This document shows, piece by piece, positions 34,945 to 49,084 of a stretch of DNA of 64,000 nt. The notes beneath the pieces were generated by a model. It did no database searches. It was not told where the DNA came from and worked only from the letters and a program-made list of their open reading frames with translations. The stretch is from positions 176,362,411-176,426,410 of the forward strand of contig NC_071354.1 in the NCBI RefSeq assembly GCF_943734655.1, read 5' to 3'. The stretch comes from Sabethes cyaneus (taxonomy: Eukaryota; Arthropoda; Insecta; Diptera; Culicidae). Made by a program: the position numbers and the translations under genes. The stretch's first letter is position 1, and the number at the start of each line of letters is the position of its first letter.

Positions 34945-36654
34945 TGAAAATAAAAAGACATCGAATTTTTTTGGGATGTAAGAGCATACCATCTTCATAA
35001 AGCAATTAAAAATATTAGAGATTATTTCACTAGGAATGTAAAAATGCTATTATATGCGAAAGTTTGGGAAACTTTCTGCATTCAGACGCAAATATTAAGC
35101 ACAAGTGTTCACTAAAACACCAAGAAAATAAAACTCCTTGCTCGTTACGAATAAGTCACACCCCAAAATGCGTCTCTCCCTCCACGGCATCCGCAGTGAA
35201 ATGCATTTCCTGAAGAAATCTAATCGTGCGAGAGTAGTACATAGTGGTGGTGTGACGACGATAATGATCCACACCGAATGCTGGAACGAAATTGTGCAAT
35301 CTAATCGATTTTGATGTGCCCCCTGGCTCCGGTCGCTTCCAGATGTGAACCCGGCCAGTCCCTCGGCCTCCGACGCACGCCACAAACCACAATCGATCGA
35401 AAAGGATGCTGACTTTGACGGACTCGGTTCTGTCACGAGATTATCGCGTGGTACCGCTGCAGATGGTGTGTATATTCGACCGGATCGTACTTATCGATGG
35501 TAACCCAGATTGCAAAAGTGGAAATGCCATAAAACTGCGAATACAAGGGGTTTATTTTCTTTCATTCTATACTACACTCCTGCAGCGGCAGCAGCAACAG
35601 CAGCACCGCGAGCCGTGATGATCAGCCAAAAATAAGCGAAATACGAATAGTACTTAAAATTTTATGGACTCTGTGTTGTTTTATCAGCAAAATTGGTGTC
35701 AGGTTGGTCGAAAACGTTAATTCTGGGGGGATTGTTGAGTTTTATTTTTGTTCTGGTATAATTTAATATTACTACGGTGAATGCAAATCGTTAAAAATGA
35801 AAGTCAGTATTGATTAATTATTGGTTGCTTCTGCATAGCTTTTGATTAAATTTTTTTAACTAGTTTTATCAGGGAGCATTCTGTATGACAAAATTTATTT
35901 CTCAACTCTAAGGCTACTGGAAGACTCATCCATCTTGGGTATGAAAATGTAAGTAGCTGAAGAATAAACCGTAAAAAGGAATAAACATAATAAAACCGTT
36001 GCAAGTCAGCTTGATATCCTATCAGAAACCCATGTGGAGAGATAAAATCTGCCATAAAAACGGTGAAAATCGCATGAACAATCTCAATATTTCCATTATA
36101 ATATCATTAAATATTCAGCGATCTCACTCCGCAACCGAAAGAGGAAACGCTTTCAGCAAATTCCAACTTTGGTATGCTACTCAAACGTTGCGGAAAGCTC
36201 TGTAGGGACATGGCAGGGCAGTATCCACTATCACCGAGCTGAGGTTAGCTCAAAGTAAAATTCAAGAAAAATCAGCTCGAGCACACGCACAAAGACACAG
36301 AGTGGCTGAGATCCGACTCGTGTCCGCTTTTCAGGCTGGAAGGGTAGAAAGATTACATCTCACCGCAAGATTTTACAAGATACTCACTGCATGGCCCGTT
36401 TGAGGTCCGCAGCATCTTGCTGGGGTGGAATTTCTTAGAAAAGTGCATTTTTTCTACTGGAATATCTATTTGAATTCCAAAATTTTCAACTGCATTGAGT
36501 TATCTATGTTGTTAGTAATTTACGGTGTTATTGTCTGACATGTAAAATTTTATCCAAGAAAAGGACAATAAACTATGGAGCTGTCGTTTATAATGAAAAC
36601 TGAAAATACACAGTAGAGATATAAACAAAAAAACCAATGTTAAGGATAAGGCTT
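34945..36654. other. Stretch without recognised gene
   Basis: No supported coding region. 35150-35620 is GC-richer and ends with a CAG/CAA run (near 35580). No domain recognised. Confidence 0.35.
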
Positions 36655-36870
36655 GTTCGTAGTAGCCCGCCTAGATGGTTCGGACGTACAATGCTGGCCT
36701 AACAAGCCATTCGTCGTATGTTCAAATCTTAACTGTGTTGTGCTACTATAGAGTCAGTAGGATCGTTGCCTTAGCCCCGTAATTGTCCTGTACTCTAATA
36801 ACCGACTGCGAAGTCTGTCGATAAAGAGATGTCAAGTTCTTAAGGACGTTAATACCTTATACTTTAATAC
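36655..36870 (+). mobile_element. tRNA-like SINE, copy 2
   Basis: A box-A-like CGCCTAGATGGTTCGGACG is followed by box-B-like ATGTTCAAATCTT, then the shared body (GAGTCAGTAGGATCGTTGC, CTTAGCCCCGTAATTG, GAAGTCTGTCGATAAAGAG). It differs from copy 1 at many positions, so both are old. Confidence 0.6.
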
Positions 36871-37480
36871 TTTGCTTGTTCACAAAAAAACTGGAAAGCA
36901 CTCAGACTAGGGCTGCCAAAATTAGCAAATAATGAAGATGACAAAAAGTTTCACAAATGTACATTGCTTGAAGAAATTGTATACTTGTTGTTATTGTCAC
37001 GACCTGGCTATTAGAATCGGAAGTAAATAACCTTAGCTATTAGTTCTTTCCGAAACGGAAACTGAGCTTCATGCATAACGGCAAAAATTCCAGCTTGAAA
37101 AACGATGCAGTAATCACCGAACGAATAGGGTTCTTCCAATTCCACCTCACGGCAGTAAACACCAGCACCCGCGTGACTTTCGTACAAGGAAGGTCGGTAT
37201 AACAGACCACAATCATAAGCCTAAGTTTACAACCTAAGCAACAACAAGACGATACTCTCATAATGGGTTTCATGACCGAAGTTGCTGCAAATGTGATATG
37301 CTAGATCAGAAAGAGATACCGAGATGCTAGCTGCCGAAAAGAGTCTTCACCGTCGCCACAGTGGGGCAGATTGACCCGGCGCTCGGACAAAACCTTATAA
37401 CTTCTTTCATATACTTCATAGAGCTTAATTGTCTTCAGCAACATTGTTTGTTATAAAATTTCGCTTCTTTTTTTAAATAC
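36871..37480. other. Stretch without recognised gene
   Basis: Only short frames. The sequence from about 37480 resembles the upstream region of the two other H2A-type copies at 39090 and 52110. Confidence 0.35.
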
Positions 37481-37627
37481 TAACTTTGCCCAGACTGAAA
37501 TTGAAATCCTTTAGTTCAACGTAGGTAATGGAATGAAGGACCATGAAAAATAGACTGGACATTCATTTTTCAAATTAAACAATTCTATTCTCTGCAAAGC
37601 ACAGCCGATTCTTGTCGCTTGCTCTGG

Positions 37628-37634
37628 TATATAA
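37628..37634 (+). promoter_or_regulatory. TATA box of H2A pseudogene A
   Basis: TATATAA lies about 70 bp before the ATG inside about 200 bp of upstream sequence (from a TGCCCAGACTGAAATTGAAA-like start to GCTAGCTGAGTTACTGCC) that recurs before 39271 and 52313. This conserved block is a histone-type core promoter with a short leader. Confidence 0.65.
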
Positions 37635-37700
37635 TACGAGGTAGGCCTGCGAACAGCATTATTTAAACGCTAGCTGAGTTACTGCCAACATCTCATCGGT

Positions 37701-37969
37701 ATGTCTGGACGGGGCAAAAGTGGAAACACCAAGGGCAAGCCAAAGTCACGCTCGAGTCGTGCACGTCTGCAGTTCCCGGTCGGTCGTATTGAGCGGTTGC
37801 TGAGGAGAGGGAACTATGCTGAGCGAGTTGGAGCGGGAGCACCCGTCTATCGCGCTGCCGTGCTGAAATATCTGGCTGCTGATGTTCTGGAATTGGCAGG
37901 AAATATGGTGTCCTTCCGAACATCTATGCTGTTTTGTTGCAGCCTAAGAAGACGGAAAAGAAGGCTTAA
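37701..37969 (+). pseudogene. Histone H2A pseudogene with internal deletion
   Basis: H2A is a core nucleosome histone. From the ATG at 37701 the N-terminal tail (MSGRGKSGNTKGKPKSRSSR) and fold (LQFPVGRIERLL, NYAERVGAGAPVYRAAVLKY, LAADVLELAGN) follow H2A closely. Directly after ELAGN the segment holding AARDNKKTRI through the LLSGVT region is missing, about 30 residues. The C-terminal part then continues in another frame (GVLPNIYAVLL, KKTEKKA, stop at 37967-37969). The deletion plus frameshift abolishes the docking domain. Changes such as Arg for Leu in PVYRAAV also mark decay. Of the four copies this one is the best preserved at the 5' end. Confidence 0.9.
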
Positions 37970-37996
37970 ATTTCCAACATATCACGTCGAAAAACC

Positions 37997-38010
37997 GTTC
38001 TTTTAAGGAC
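37997..38010 (+). terminator. Histone 3' stem-loop
   Basis: GTTCTTTTAAGGAC forms a 4-5 bp stem with a T-rich loop 28 bp after the H2A stop, the position of the processing hairpin of replication-dependent histone mRNA. Confidence 0.65.
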
Positions 38011-38131
38011 GAAATATCTGTTCATGAATATTTAAGGAAATTTCGCTCATTGATTTTAATTTAATTTAATTCGATTGATTCTATTTGTTCCCTTCATATC
38101 AAATAATTTTTAACCGATCACCTCTCACGCT

Positions 38132-38163
38132 TCTGTTCGCTTGCTGCTGCCGGTTGAGTTGGG
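38132..38163 (+). pseudogene. Histone H2B C-terminal scrap
   Basis: The frame reads SVRLLLPVEL, matching the H2B segment VRLLLPGEL, then departs. The same scrap, longer, is at 51778-51858 in the second histone block. Confidence 0.6.
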
Positions 38164-38515
38164 ACCCTTTTCTAGGCCAAATATGTAAATGAAGATGTAT
38201 TTAATTGATTGATTGCTGGAAATGACGTCATCAAAGGGGTAACGCGTTTTCTCGCTTAAAATTCAGTAAATTCTTATTAGATTTTAGGGATATTCACATA
38301 AATTGATCGGAAAATCATCTACGCATCGACTCCAATATGGAAAACTTTCAAGTGCGTGCTATTGCAACATTGCAGATAAGTCAAACCAAAGTTAACTGAA
38401 ACTAAAACCTAACCCACCGCAAATGCATCAAAATGCATCGCACACTATGGGTTTAATAAAATGCAATTGTTTTAGTGACATCTTTCGTTTTGCATCTTCA
38501 TATAAGGATTTGTTC

Positions 38516-38529
38516 GTTCTTAAAAGAAC
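38516..38529 (-). terminator. Antisense histone-type 3' stem-loop
   Basis: GTTCTTTTAAGAAC on the minus strand follows conserved sequence (about 38535-38660) shared with 51965-52095. It marks the 3' end of a histone gene of opposite orientation. The coding part is too decayed to name. Confidence 0.5.
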
Positions 38530-39197
38530 GGTTTTCGGCAATTGATGAAACTTAGGAAACTTGGAACTTAGGGCTTTCCTCTCGGGTTTCTTTAGCAACA
38601 CAAATCTATCCATCGCTTATGCTACAGTAGCGTTATTTTTCTTTGGCAGCATAAGGTGACCCAGTAAACCATTTGGTTTGTATATCTCGATTGCAACTGA
38701 GAAGTTCGACATCATATCTGAACGAAAAAGTTATATTTCACGCCAGTTAAGAACATATATGTACCAAAGTGGAGGCAATATGCGTACGAAAATTTTGACA
38801 ATTATTTGTAATTCTATATTGCATTTTACACAGCGGTTTTTATAACACACAATTTGATACTCCTGAATATATGATTAAGATATAACTAAATATTGCAATC
38901 ATCTATACCGCTTTATAATTTACAGTCATGAGTTCTATATGACGACACGCACGATTGCAAAACAACTTATTGTTCACTTTGTTTTGACATACTCTAATCA
39001 TTATACAAGTCCAATGTAAAATTGACATGAAAACGATTTAATGTGAACTTTCTATTACGATCTTGTGTTATCTGGGGAACTGGTAACTTTGCTCTTTTGT
39101 TCAGACTGAAATTGAAATACTCCAGTTTATTCAACGTAGGTGATGGAATGAAGGACCATGAAAAATAGGAGGGACCGATTCTTGCCGCTTGCTCAGG

Positions 39198-39204
39198 TAT
39201 ATAA
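39198..39204 (+). promoter_or_regulatory. TATA box of H2A-H2B chimera B
   Basis: TATATAA in the same conserved leader as at 37628. Confidence 0.6.
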
Positions 39205-39270
39205 CACGAGGTAAGCCGGCGAGCAGCATTATTCAAACGCTAGCTGAGTTACTGCCAACATCTTATCGGC

Positions 39271-39660
39271 ATGTCTGGACGCGACAAAGAAAGAAACATC
39301 AAGGGCAAGCGAAAGTCACACTCGAGTCGTGCAGGTCTGCATTTCCTGGTCGGTCGCATTCACCAGCTGCTGAGGAAAGAAAACTGAACTGAGGGAAGAA
39401 AGCTGGAGCTCCTGTTTATCCAGTTTATCCAGCCGTGATGTAATATTTAGCCGAGGAAGAGCTCGATTTGGGAGGAAATGCTGCTCGCGACAACAAAAAC
39501 ACCAGAATTCCGCAACTACGGTATCGTTCTTGGTATCAGCCCTAACGGTTTTGTTGATGATATTTCAGATCGCATAGCTGCTGAGACTTCCCGGTTGGTT
39601 CACTACAACACGGTGCCGGTTTGCAGTTTTCGGTACGGCAATTTACCGAAAAGAAAATAG
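39271..39660 (+). pseudogene. H2A-H2B chimeric pseudogene B
   Basis: It starts at the ATG as H2A (MSGRDKERNIKGKRKSHSSR, GLHFLVGRIHQLLRK) and soon meets a stop. H2A continues in another frame with AGAPVYP, then AARDNKNTRI near 39482-39515. About 15 codons later the reading becomes H2B: GISPNGFVDDISDRIAAETS then RLVHYN (about 39533-39610). It then diverges, ending NLPKRK and stop. An H2A head has thus been joined to the middle of H2B on the same strand. The same chimera recurs at 52313. Confidence 0.8.
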
Positions 39661-39885
39661 TGCAAGTGGTGTGTTATCGAACATTCAAGCCTATCTGTTG
39701 CCAACCAAAACAGAAATCGAAGTTTCTAACAATTGCTTCAATTACCAGAAACCCTCCTTTTAAGAAAGAATACATTCTTACATGAAGATAAAAGAATTTT
39801 TCTTTACTTTACTGCTCTTGTGAATTTGTAGATAGTATTTCGTGGAAGAGACTTACGTAGTCCTACGTCAAACATGTGGTCGTGT

Positions 39886-40741
39886 CTTGTTTGTTTGTTT
39901 GTTTATTTGCATAGTAGCGTAAAGGAAACCCTTTATAATTTGCTACCAGCGGTTTTGTCATGGATATTTACAACAATTTTCTTATTAACTACATATACAA
40001 AATTCTGAATTAGTTACGATTCCAATATTCAAGACAGCCCCTTTTGAAAACTACTTTCGACGTTGAGCGTTTGATTGTATCAGGCAGTGTATTCCAGTTG
40101 ACTACACCTCTGACGAACAGCGAGCTGGAATAACTAGCCGTGTTGTTATGTGGTATTATTAGATTTTGTAAACGACGCCCCTGGAACGGCAGCAGTTTCT
40201 GGAAGAGTAGTTTCGTAGAACGCGTTGCTATCAGTTTTCGCAGGAACATACATGAGCGATGTGAGTAGAAACTTGTCAATGGGCAACCGAGCAAATTGAT
40301 TTGTAGGTGAGTAACGCGATCGTAACGATTCAGTCCGTATACAAAGCGCACACAACAATTTAAGGCTACACGAAGCCTATTCATATCACCTGAACGAGCA
40401 TTAAGCAGCAGTGTGTCACCGAACATAAAGTGTGGCAGGATTAGAGCTTTAAAAAGCTTTAAACGTGTGTCTACAGGAACGAAAGTGGCACAACAGTATA
40501 GAGAGCGTAGAGTACCGTAAATTTTACCGCATTGTTGGCTAACCAAATCTTCCCATTGCAGATCGGCTCGAAACGCAAATCCCAGATTTTTTGCACTCTC
40601 CGTCCATTCTATGGTCTGTCCGTCCAAGATAATCGTGGGTAGTAGATTTGATGGCACAACCCTACGCCTTCCCGTCACGAACAGTGCCTTGCTTTTGGAT
40701 TGATTGACGAACAGCTGATTGCGTTGAGACGTTGAGTCCTT
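39886..40741 (-). pseudogene. 5'-truncated non-LTR LINE (C-terminal RT region)
   Basis: On the minus strand a frame of about 245 residues (40741 down to 40010) shows the post-palm RT region: KNLGFAFRADLQWEDLV, a LKLFKALILPHFMFGD block, RVALNCCVRFVYGL, and late NWNTLPDTIK. No palm motif is included. The 3' end is a (GTTT)n run on the plus strand near 39887-39905, i.e. an AAAC-rich tail. It splits a dispersed repeat whose uninterrupted form is at 53138-53190, which fixes both borders. A related fragment is at 47763-48287. The frame itself is unbroken. Confidence 0.75.
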
Positions 40742-40770
40742 TGTACACAACCCCTCTGATTTTTTTTATT

Positions 40771-41426
40771 TAGAGGGTATCCAAATATCAACACAGTTTG
40801 CAAGTTTGTTTTGAATTTTTATTCGTTTAAGAGTCGTGGTAATTATGAACGCAAAAAGGGAATTTGTAATAACTCTGTCTCATATTTCCGATATTCCTGG
40901 GGACAAACTGGTTGTTCAAATGTTCCAGAATGTTTCCAGCGTGATGGTACGGGTATGTTTCTCCAAAAATTCGAAGGTTCCATTGCTGTTCATTGAACCT
41001 GGTGTTAAAACCAACACTAAACATTACATTGCCATTGATAATGTTTTGAAGAACTATTTACTTACCATCGTCAAAAACCCTACAAGAATGCACTATTCTG
41101 CTTCCAACAAGATTCTGCACCGTCTCACCAGGCGAACGCTATACAGGCTTGGTGTGAGGACAATTTTACGGCTTTTATTTCTTCGAAAGAATGACCTGCC
41201 TCTTCGCCTGATTCGAATTCTCTCGTCTTCTATGCATGGGGTTACATGCTAGGCAAACCAGGGAGCACCAAAGGATTGACTGTGGATGCTTTCAAGCAAC
41301 GTTTGGAGAAGATTTGGGATGAATTGCCTCAGGATATCGTGCGTGCCAGGTATAACGCTTTTCATCAACGATTGCGACTGGTAATAAATGCAAAGACCTT
41401 ACTGACAATTATTACTACTCACCCTG
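40771..41426 (+). pseudogene. Truncated mariner (maT-like) transposase, copy 1
   Basis: Forward frames give a transposase core (FQNVSSVMVRVCFSKNSKVP, FIEPGVKTNT) and then in other frames a PDFISSKE-like stretch and the tail LGKPGSTKGLTVDAFKQRLE, KIWDELPQDI. The right end TTACTACTCACCCTG followed by TA equals the right-type end of copy 2. The N-terminal DNA-binding part is deleted and the left end is uncertain (a GAGGGT near 40771). Confidence 0.75.
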
Positions 41427-44349
41427 TAAATTGTTTTAATAATAAACTAATAAACTAAACTAATAAGCATTTTGGCCACCGTAACTGCTACCTGAAAACT
41501 ACTTTGGCGAAATATACAGCTATTTTACTGCTAACCCTCTTTTTGTACAGCTTATGTAGGTTGATTTACTGCTTATGTTATTAGTCCTTACCTGTGCGTA
41601 ATTAAAGTTATGAATCTTTGGAGTGCTTTGTTAATGTTAATGTTTGCGAATATGTTTCTTTTGAATCTGCGCATAGATTCACTACTATTGCGACCTACGA
41701 TATCATGTTTAAGATTGTACAGAAATTCTCAACTTTAAAGTACTAACATGCATTAAAACTACGTTTTTGTGAGCGATTATTACCAGCAGAATGGTATAGG
41801 TTACAAACCAGTGAAAATCTAAATATCCTTAAAAAAAGAATCCCGAAACCAATGGCAACTATTTTCTGAACCGTTTCAGAATAAATTAAAATTGTATTAA
41901 ATATACATTAGTCTAAATTTGTCGCCAGAGGCTACCATGCAGTACTGTCAGCACCAGTAACATACCACCGGGACAAACTGCTGACGTACAATACCACACC
42001 CCGTGTCGTGCCAAATCTTAATCTTGACAGTCACAAATGGTCTTTTTCGTCCATTAGGTACGGGGCTACCGTTCCGTTCCGGTTTTATTTAAGGAATTTT
42101 CCGGTTGCGCTTTTTTGCAATCGGTTCCGCCGTCTCCTGCCACTAGCGGACGGCGGCGGTACGTGATAATTGTGGCAATTTAGGACAACGAATTAATGTT
42201 CGAGAAGCGACCGGTAGAAAAAAAACTGCATTCGTCAGAGTGCACCAGAAACGTTGGTCGTGCGATTAGATAAGACGGTATAACTGCCGATCACGCTGAT
42301 TGCAGAATGCATTTTGTAATTATCACCAACCGGGAACACAGCCAAATAAGACAAAAATACTAATAATAATAACAGGCAATTGCACTCGGCAACAGGGATT
42401 CCGCAATTAGCAGTTACCTTAAAAAGAACCAATTAGATAAGACTGGAAGTGGGTCGACGCTGTTGCGCGACGGAATGAAATGCCATTAAAAGCTTGATTC
42501 GGGAATCGAATATTGTTTGGCACCGGCAAAATGGGAAACAAAACGATGCATTATTAAAATTCGAATGCAAACTAGAAACAAAATTCCAATCTTGTACACA
42601 AACATAAAAAGTAATTTGGATCAATCGAAAACTACTTCAACAAGCTGTAATTGCTTTTCACCCCACCCGGCGACAGATCATCGTTATCTTATCAGCGCCC
42701 GCGGGGAGTCAGCCGTTCATCGGTCTACTTCTTGGTCACCATCATCTGCTCGACTGCGGTCTGTTTGACGTCTATTCGGTGCTGTTGATTGACATCTAGG
42801 GTATTACGGCGTGAAATGTATTCCAAGCACGAAACGTTCAACCATAGCAATCGCCTGTTTCAATTATTAAAATTTTTCCTAAAACGAAAGCAACAGTTTC
42901 GGCGTGCCGAAAGCCATACTCCCCTGCTACGGAGAGGTCAAGAACGAACCATTTTCGAGGCGAAGCAGTGCAGCCGTTGCAACCAGCGCTATGCCGATGC
43001 AGCCAGCCAGCGCAGCGCAGCGGTGCGGTGTGAACAACTGCTTCTTACATGTGCCCGACATGTGTCCATAAATGTGATCCATTTTTTCGCTCGGATTGTC
43101 TGTCTCTATCACTGAAGGTGGCGGTGATAGGTGCAAATAGACGTCAATCCAAATTCAGGTCAATCCTGATTACAATCGGGTTCGCTGCAACGGAAAAATA
43201 TGAACGCACTGCCGTCCCGGTTAACGAAACGGTGAAATACGTGCCCTTTAGCAACCGTCATGTGTCCAAAACGCATGATTGTGTGGAAAAGACGGATGTT
43301 AAAGACCATAAAGGTACTTTTGGGTGCACTGAGCATAAAATGAGTAATTTAAAAGCATTACATAACATCAGCATTCACTTTCTACTCCAAGTTGTACTTC
43401 AATTTGCAGGTTTACCGAAAATGTAATTAGCATTTCCTCAAACTTTCCGATGTTTGTCTTTGATCCTTCGATCAGCAAATCATTTTCTTCTTAGTACCCC
43501 TGCATTTGTCGATTGCTGCTGTCATCGTTTCCAACCGGCTTCTAACTTCTAACGATGCGAGACTGCAGATTCAGACGTTTCCGGGAGCACTTCTGCATGC
43601 AAGTCATTTGATGTGGCATTTTCCATTTCAGCAACCAACAGTAATGAACTAATATATGAAAGGCATCAGCGATGGATGAGTCCTGTGCCGGCAGATTTGC
43701 CGGCTGTGACGATTCAACTCTGGCAGAGCAATACCGGAAGTTGCAAACGATAACATGCATCGGATAAATAACCTTTGATATTTCAGGTAGATTTGCATTT
43801 TGCAACAATCGAAGCCCCGGTAAGTCATTGCGAATTCAAAGCGTTCGGTCGCAAGCCATTGCAGGATTGCCGTTTGTTTACGATCCGAACAATTTGCCAT
43901 GGATATGTGGAATGATATCCACATTTTACGTCGGTACAGGCGAACGGGGCGAATACTGTACAGTTTATTACAGATGTATTTGATATAATTAATTAAAGTT
44001 TAATTCCGAAGACAGAAATATGTCTTTGTAGGTACGTACTGACTCCCATTAAAGATAGAGTGCTTTGGTATGCAAAATATTGTGCAAGAGCGGTTTAAAT
44101 AATGTTTTATACATTATTCGTACGACCTAAGAATACAAAATTAATTAAATCTGTGTTTACAATGAAACGAGTTATACCCCATAAATTAACACAACAGCTG
44201 GTAGGACTAATCTTACGAGAAACTAAAGATGCGCGTGTTACGAAAAGTTTTGAATCCTAATAACTTTCCTAACCAAGTTTAAATATGTTTACACCAATCG
44301 ATCAAAAAATCTTCTACGCATCAACTCTTCTAAAATCAATTATTGATTT

Positions 44350-46299
<1,950 letters not shown>

Positions 46300-47762
46300 T
46301 GAAGGGTTAATTCATCATGCTTCACCCGTTCAATATTGAAAGTAAGGACAATTTACTTTTCTAGGTCAATAATGCCATTTCAGCGTTGAATCCCTAAAAG
46401 GCATGTGATTTATTTACCACAACCAGCAACAGGAACGTTATTTCGTTCCCCACAAACGGGTTCAAACAAAGCTAGATCGATGTACGATTCCGATGGGAAG
46501 TGGCTTTCAACTTATGCATTCGTGGCTTTGACACAATAATTTAAATTGTTGCTCTTTGAAATTGCAGTTCATTGTTTTGTCAGTCACCGGAAAGCTGCGG
46601 GGGTTATTTTGTACCACTTCTATCACTCACTCACTCGCTAAAGCCTGTAGCTCTACAGGTGGTAAAATCTAACACCAAGTGGCTAAACCGTACCAGCATG
46701 CTCCGGACAGGACAGAACTGAATCCTCTCAATCGGAAAAGAATGTTTCCACTTCTTAACTGCCCAGGCCGGATGAGTGTGAGCCATCGGCAACAAAAAAA
46801 TCGATCAGAAAATGGTACGTAGGGAAAAATGTTTGCCACATAGTGAAGCTGGACATAGCTCGTAACTTGCTTGAAAGTTTATTCGAACCTAGCTGCAGCA
46901 GTTCAATCAGGCTCACTTTTCCTGTTGTTTCAATACTGTGGACGAGGAAAATGAACACGAATTTACACACACACGTACACTCACAAACGAATAAAAGTAC
47001 AGATGAAACAACCCAGAGGCGATTGGATTTGTACGTCAAAGCAGTTTTGTATGTTGGTACTTGTTTCAGTTTCCTACCAGCCGGCCGACGTCCGTCCACA
47101 GTCCATCCACCAACCGCGCATTGAACATTTTGTTATTCCGATCCGGTGCGGAAGCTAAGGCTTCCTGCTCCTTCCTTGAGATCGCTTTTCTATGTAGGTT
47201 ATATTTCTGCAATCAACTGTAAAACTATGGAAATTTCTACAACCCACCACCTCGGGCCAAATGTGCACTTTATCAAAGTGGTGAGAGGGATTTATCGTTT
47301 GCAATCGAACTTGTTTGCTTTTCAGTGACAATGCAATTCTACTGCACTGCCACAGTGCTGCTGCAGTAGAAAATATTTTCTTCTTTTTCAAATGAATTCA
47401 AATTGTTTTATATAACGTGTACCTAGATCTATTAACTATACACGAAATAGTTTAACCGAAATGTAGTTGTATAATAAATAAAAACATTGAAAAACATTTG
47501 ATAAATCAACGTTCGGTTTATAAAACTATGAATAGATTGCACATGTATCGTTGTATAATCCGCACTAAGGTTAAGCACGATTTTATGTTTTTCAATTATG
47601 TTCGTCGATGCTACTAAAATGTAAGCATTATCTTGCACGCTGGTGGATTCAGATGAAGGTAGAAGGTGGGGCACAAAATTGTTGCAAGACGTAGTCAACT
47701 CGTTTTGGAAATAATTTCTAATGTCGGTTGAAACCAGCCATATCTACCAAGTTTAATTATAA

Positions 47763-48287
47763 TTACCGTTTCAATGCAACAGGAAGATGATGGAACCAGC
47801 TTACGCTGTGGCGAGCTTGGAAAACATCTTCGAATAAAAAGTGTGGCAAGATCAGTGATTTGAATAGTTTTAGCTTAGCATCTACTGGAGCACCAGGGAT
47901 ACAGGAGTATAGGGATCGCAGGTTTCCATAGATCTGTCCACACTGTTGGAATATCAAACAACCCACTGACGATCACTTTGAAACGTAAAAACTAGGCTAT
48001 TCACACTTTCTGACCATTGGATAATCTTTTCGTTCATCAGTGTACATCTAAATAGTACGCGACTTGAGACCCTTTCGATCCTTCGAGATAGGAAATTCCT
48101 TAAGGTAGCAGCAGAACAGCATCGATTCGAGAACTAAGCCTTGGGGCACACCAGATGTCGACTTGGCAAAATTTGAGCCGCGACCATCAAAGAACGCTGT
48201 TTGTTTTCTGCCGTGTAGGCATGTAAACAGCATGTTCACAGCCGCAGAGGAAAAGGTAAATTGAGTTTCCAGTATCTGTCTATCCAT
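47763..48287 (-). pseudogene. Non-LTR LINE relic related to 39886-40741
   Basis: On the minus strand the upstream part has STSGVPQGLVLESMLF (RT turn motif, about 48110-48160). The downstream part has QQCGQIYGNLRSLYS and LKLFKSLILPHFLFED, closely matching the LINE at 40 kb. The catalytic YXDD segment between them is absent, and stops are present. Confidence 0.7.
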
Positions 48288-49084
48288 CTATCTATAGTAA
48301 TCCATCCAAACCCACTGCGTTAACTTCCCAAATCGCATTGATACCCTCCCAACTTTTCAACGTGTTGCAACGCAAAATTGTAAGACGAAAGTCATGTAAC
48401 TCTTGGGTAACCTCAATGCAAGATACCAATATTACTATAATTGAACAAGGAAACTCCATTGACTCTATCAGGATCGAGGTCTTGATGCTGTGCCGCTTTC
48501 TCCTTGCCTACACCTTTTAGTTTCGCTCGTTGCCACAAATCTTTCGACGGTATCGTACTATTCAAGTACTGATCAAGAAGTTGTTTTTTGGCTCGTGCAA
48601 CTTATCCATTTGTTTATATCGTTACCGTTTATAGCTTTCAGACTGTGGTGCAGCTGTTAACCAGTCCTTACATCTTTCCAAAATAGTTTCATGACCGAGT
48701 ACAGAATCATAAGTAAATAAATAGAAAAAAGAAACCCTACGGTGGTTTAATCATGAGACTTACCGGAGCGACTGTCGGCAACGCACTGCATGTTTCTATC
48801 GCACTGACCGAGAATATAACAATCTATCTTCTCGTCGGTGAAAACAAAGAGCAATCATACAAAAATCGTCGCTTAAGAGTGTGTGGTGCATATTTAGTAA
48901 TGATAGAATTGGGAGAATAAAAATAAAACTAAGTATTAGACTACCTAATATAAAGGGCGGCAGTAGTTTAGTGAATAAAACATTTGGGAGCCTACCAAAA
49001 GAGCGTGGGGCGATCCCCACCTGCCATTTCACTGCTCAATATATCTTTGGTTTTATCGAAAATTTTCCAGTTCATCCAATTAGT
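48288..49084. other. Stretch without recognised gene
   Basis: AT-rich debris; the last part could be the degraded 5' region of the following LINE. Confidence 0.3.

Noticed and set aside
35575..35610. CAG/CAA run as coding poly-Gln
   Set aside because: Too short, and the surrounding frame shows no other protein signal.
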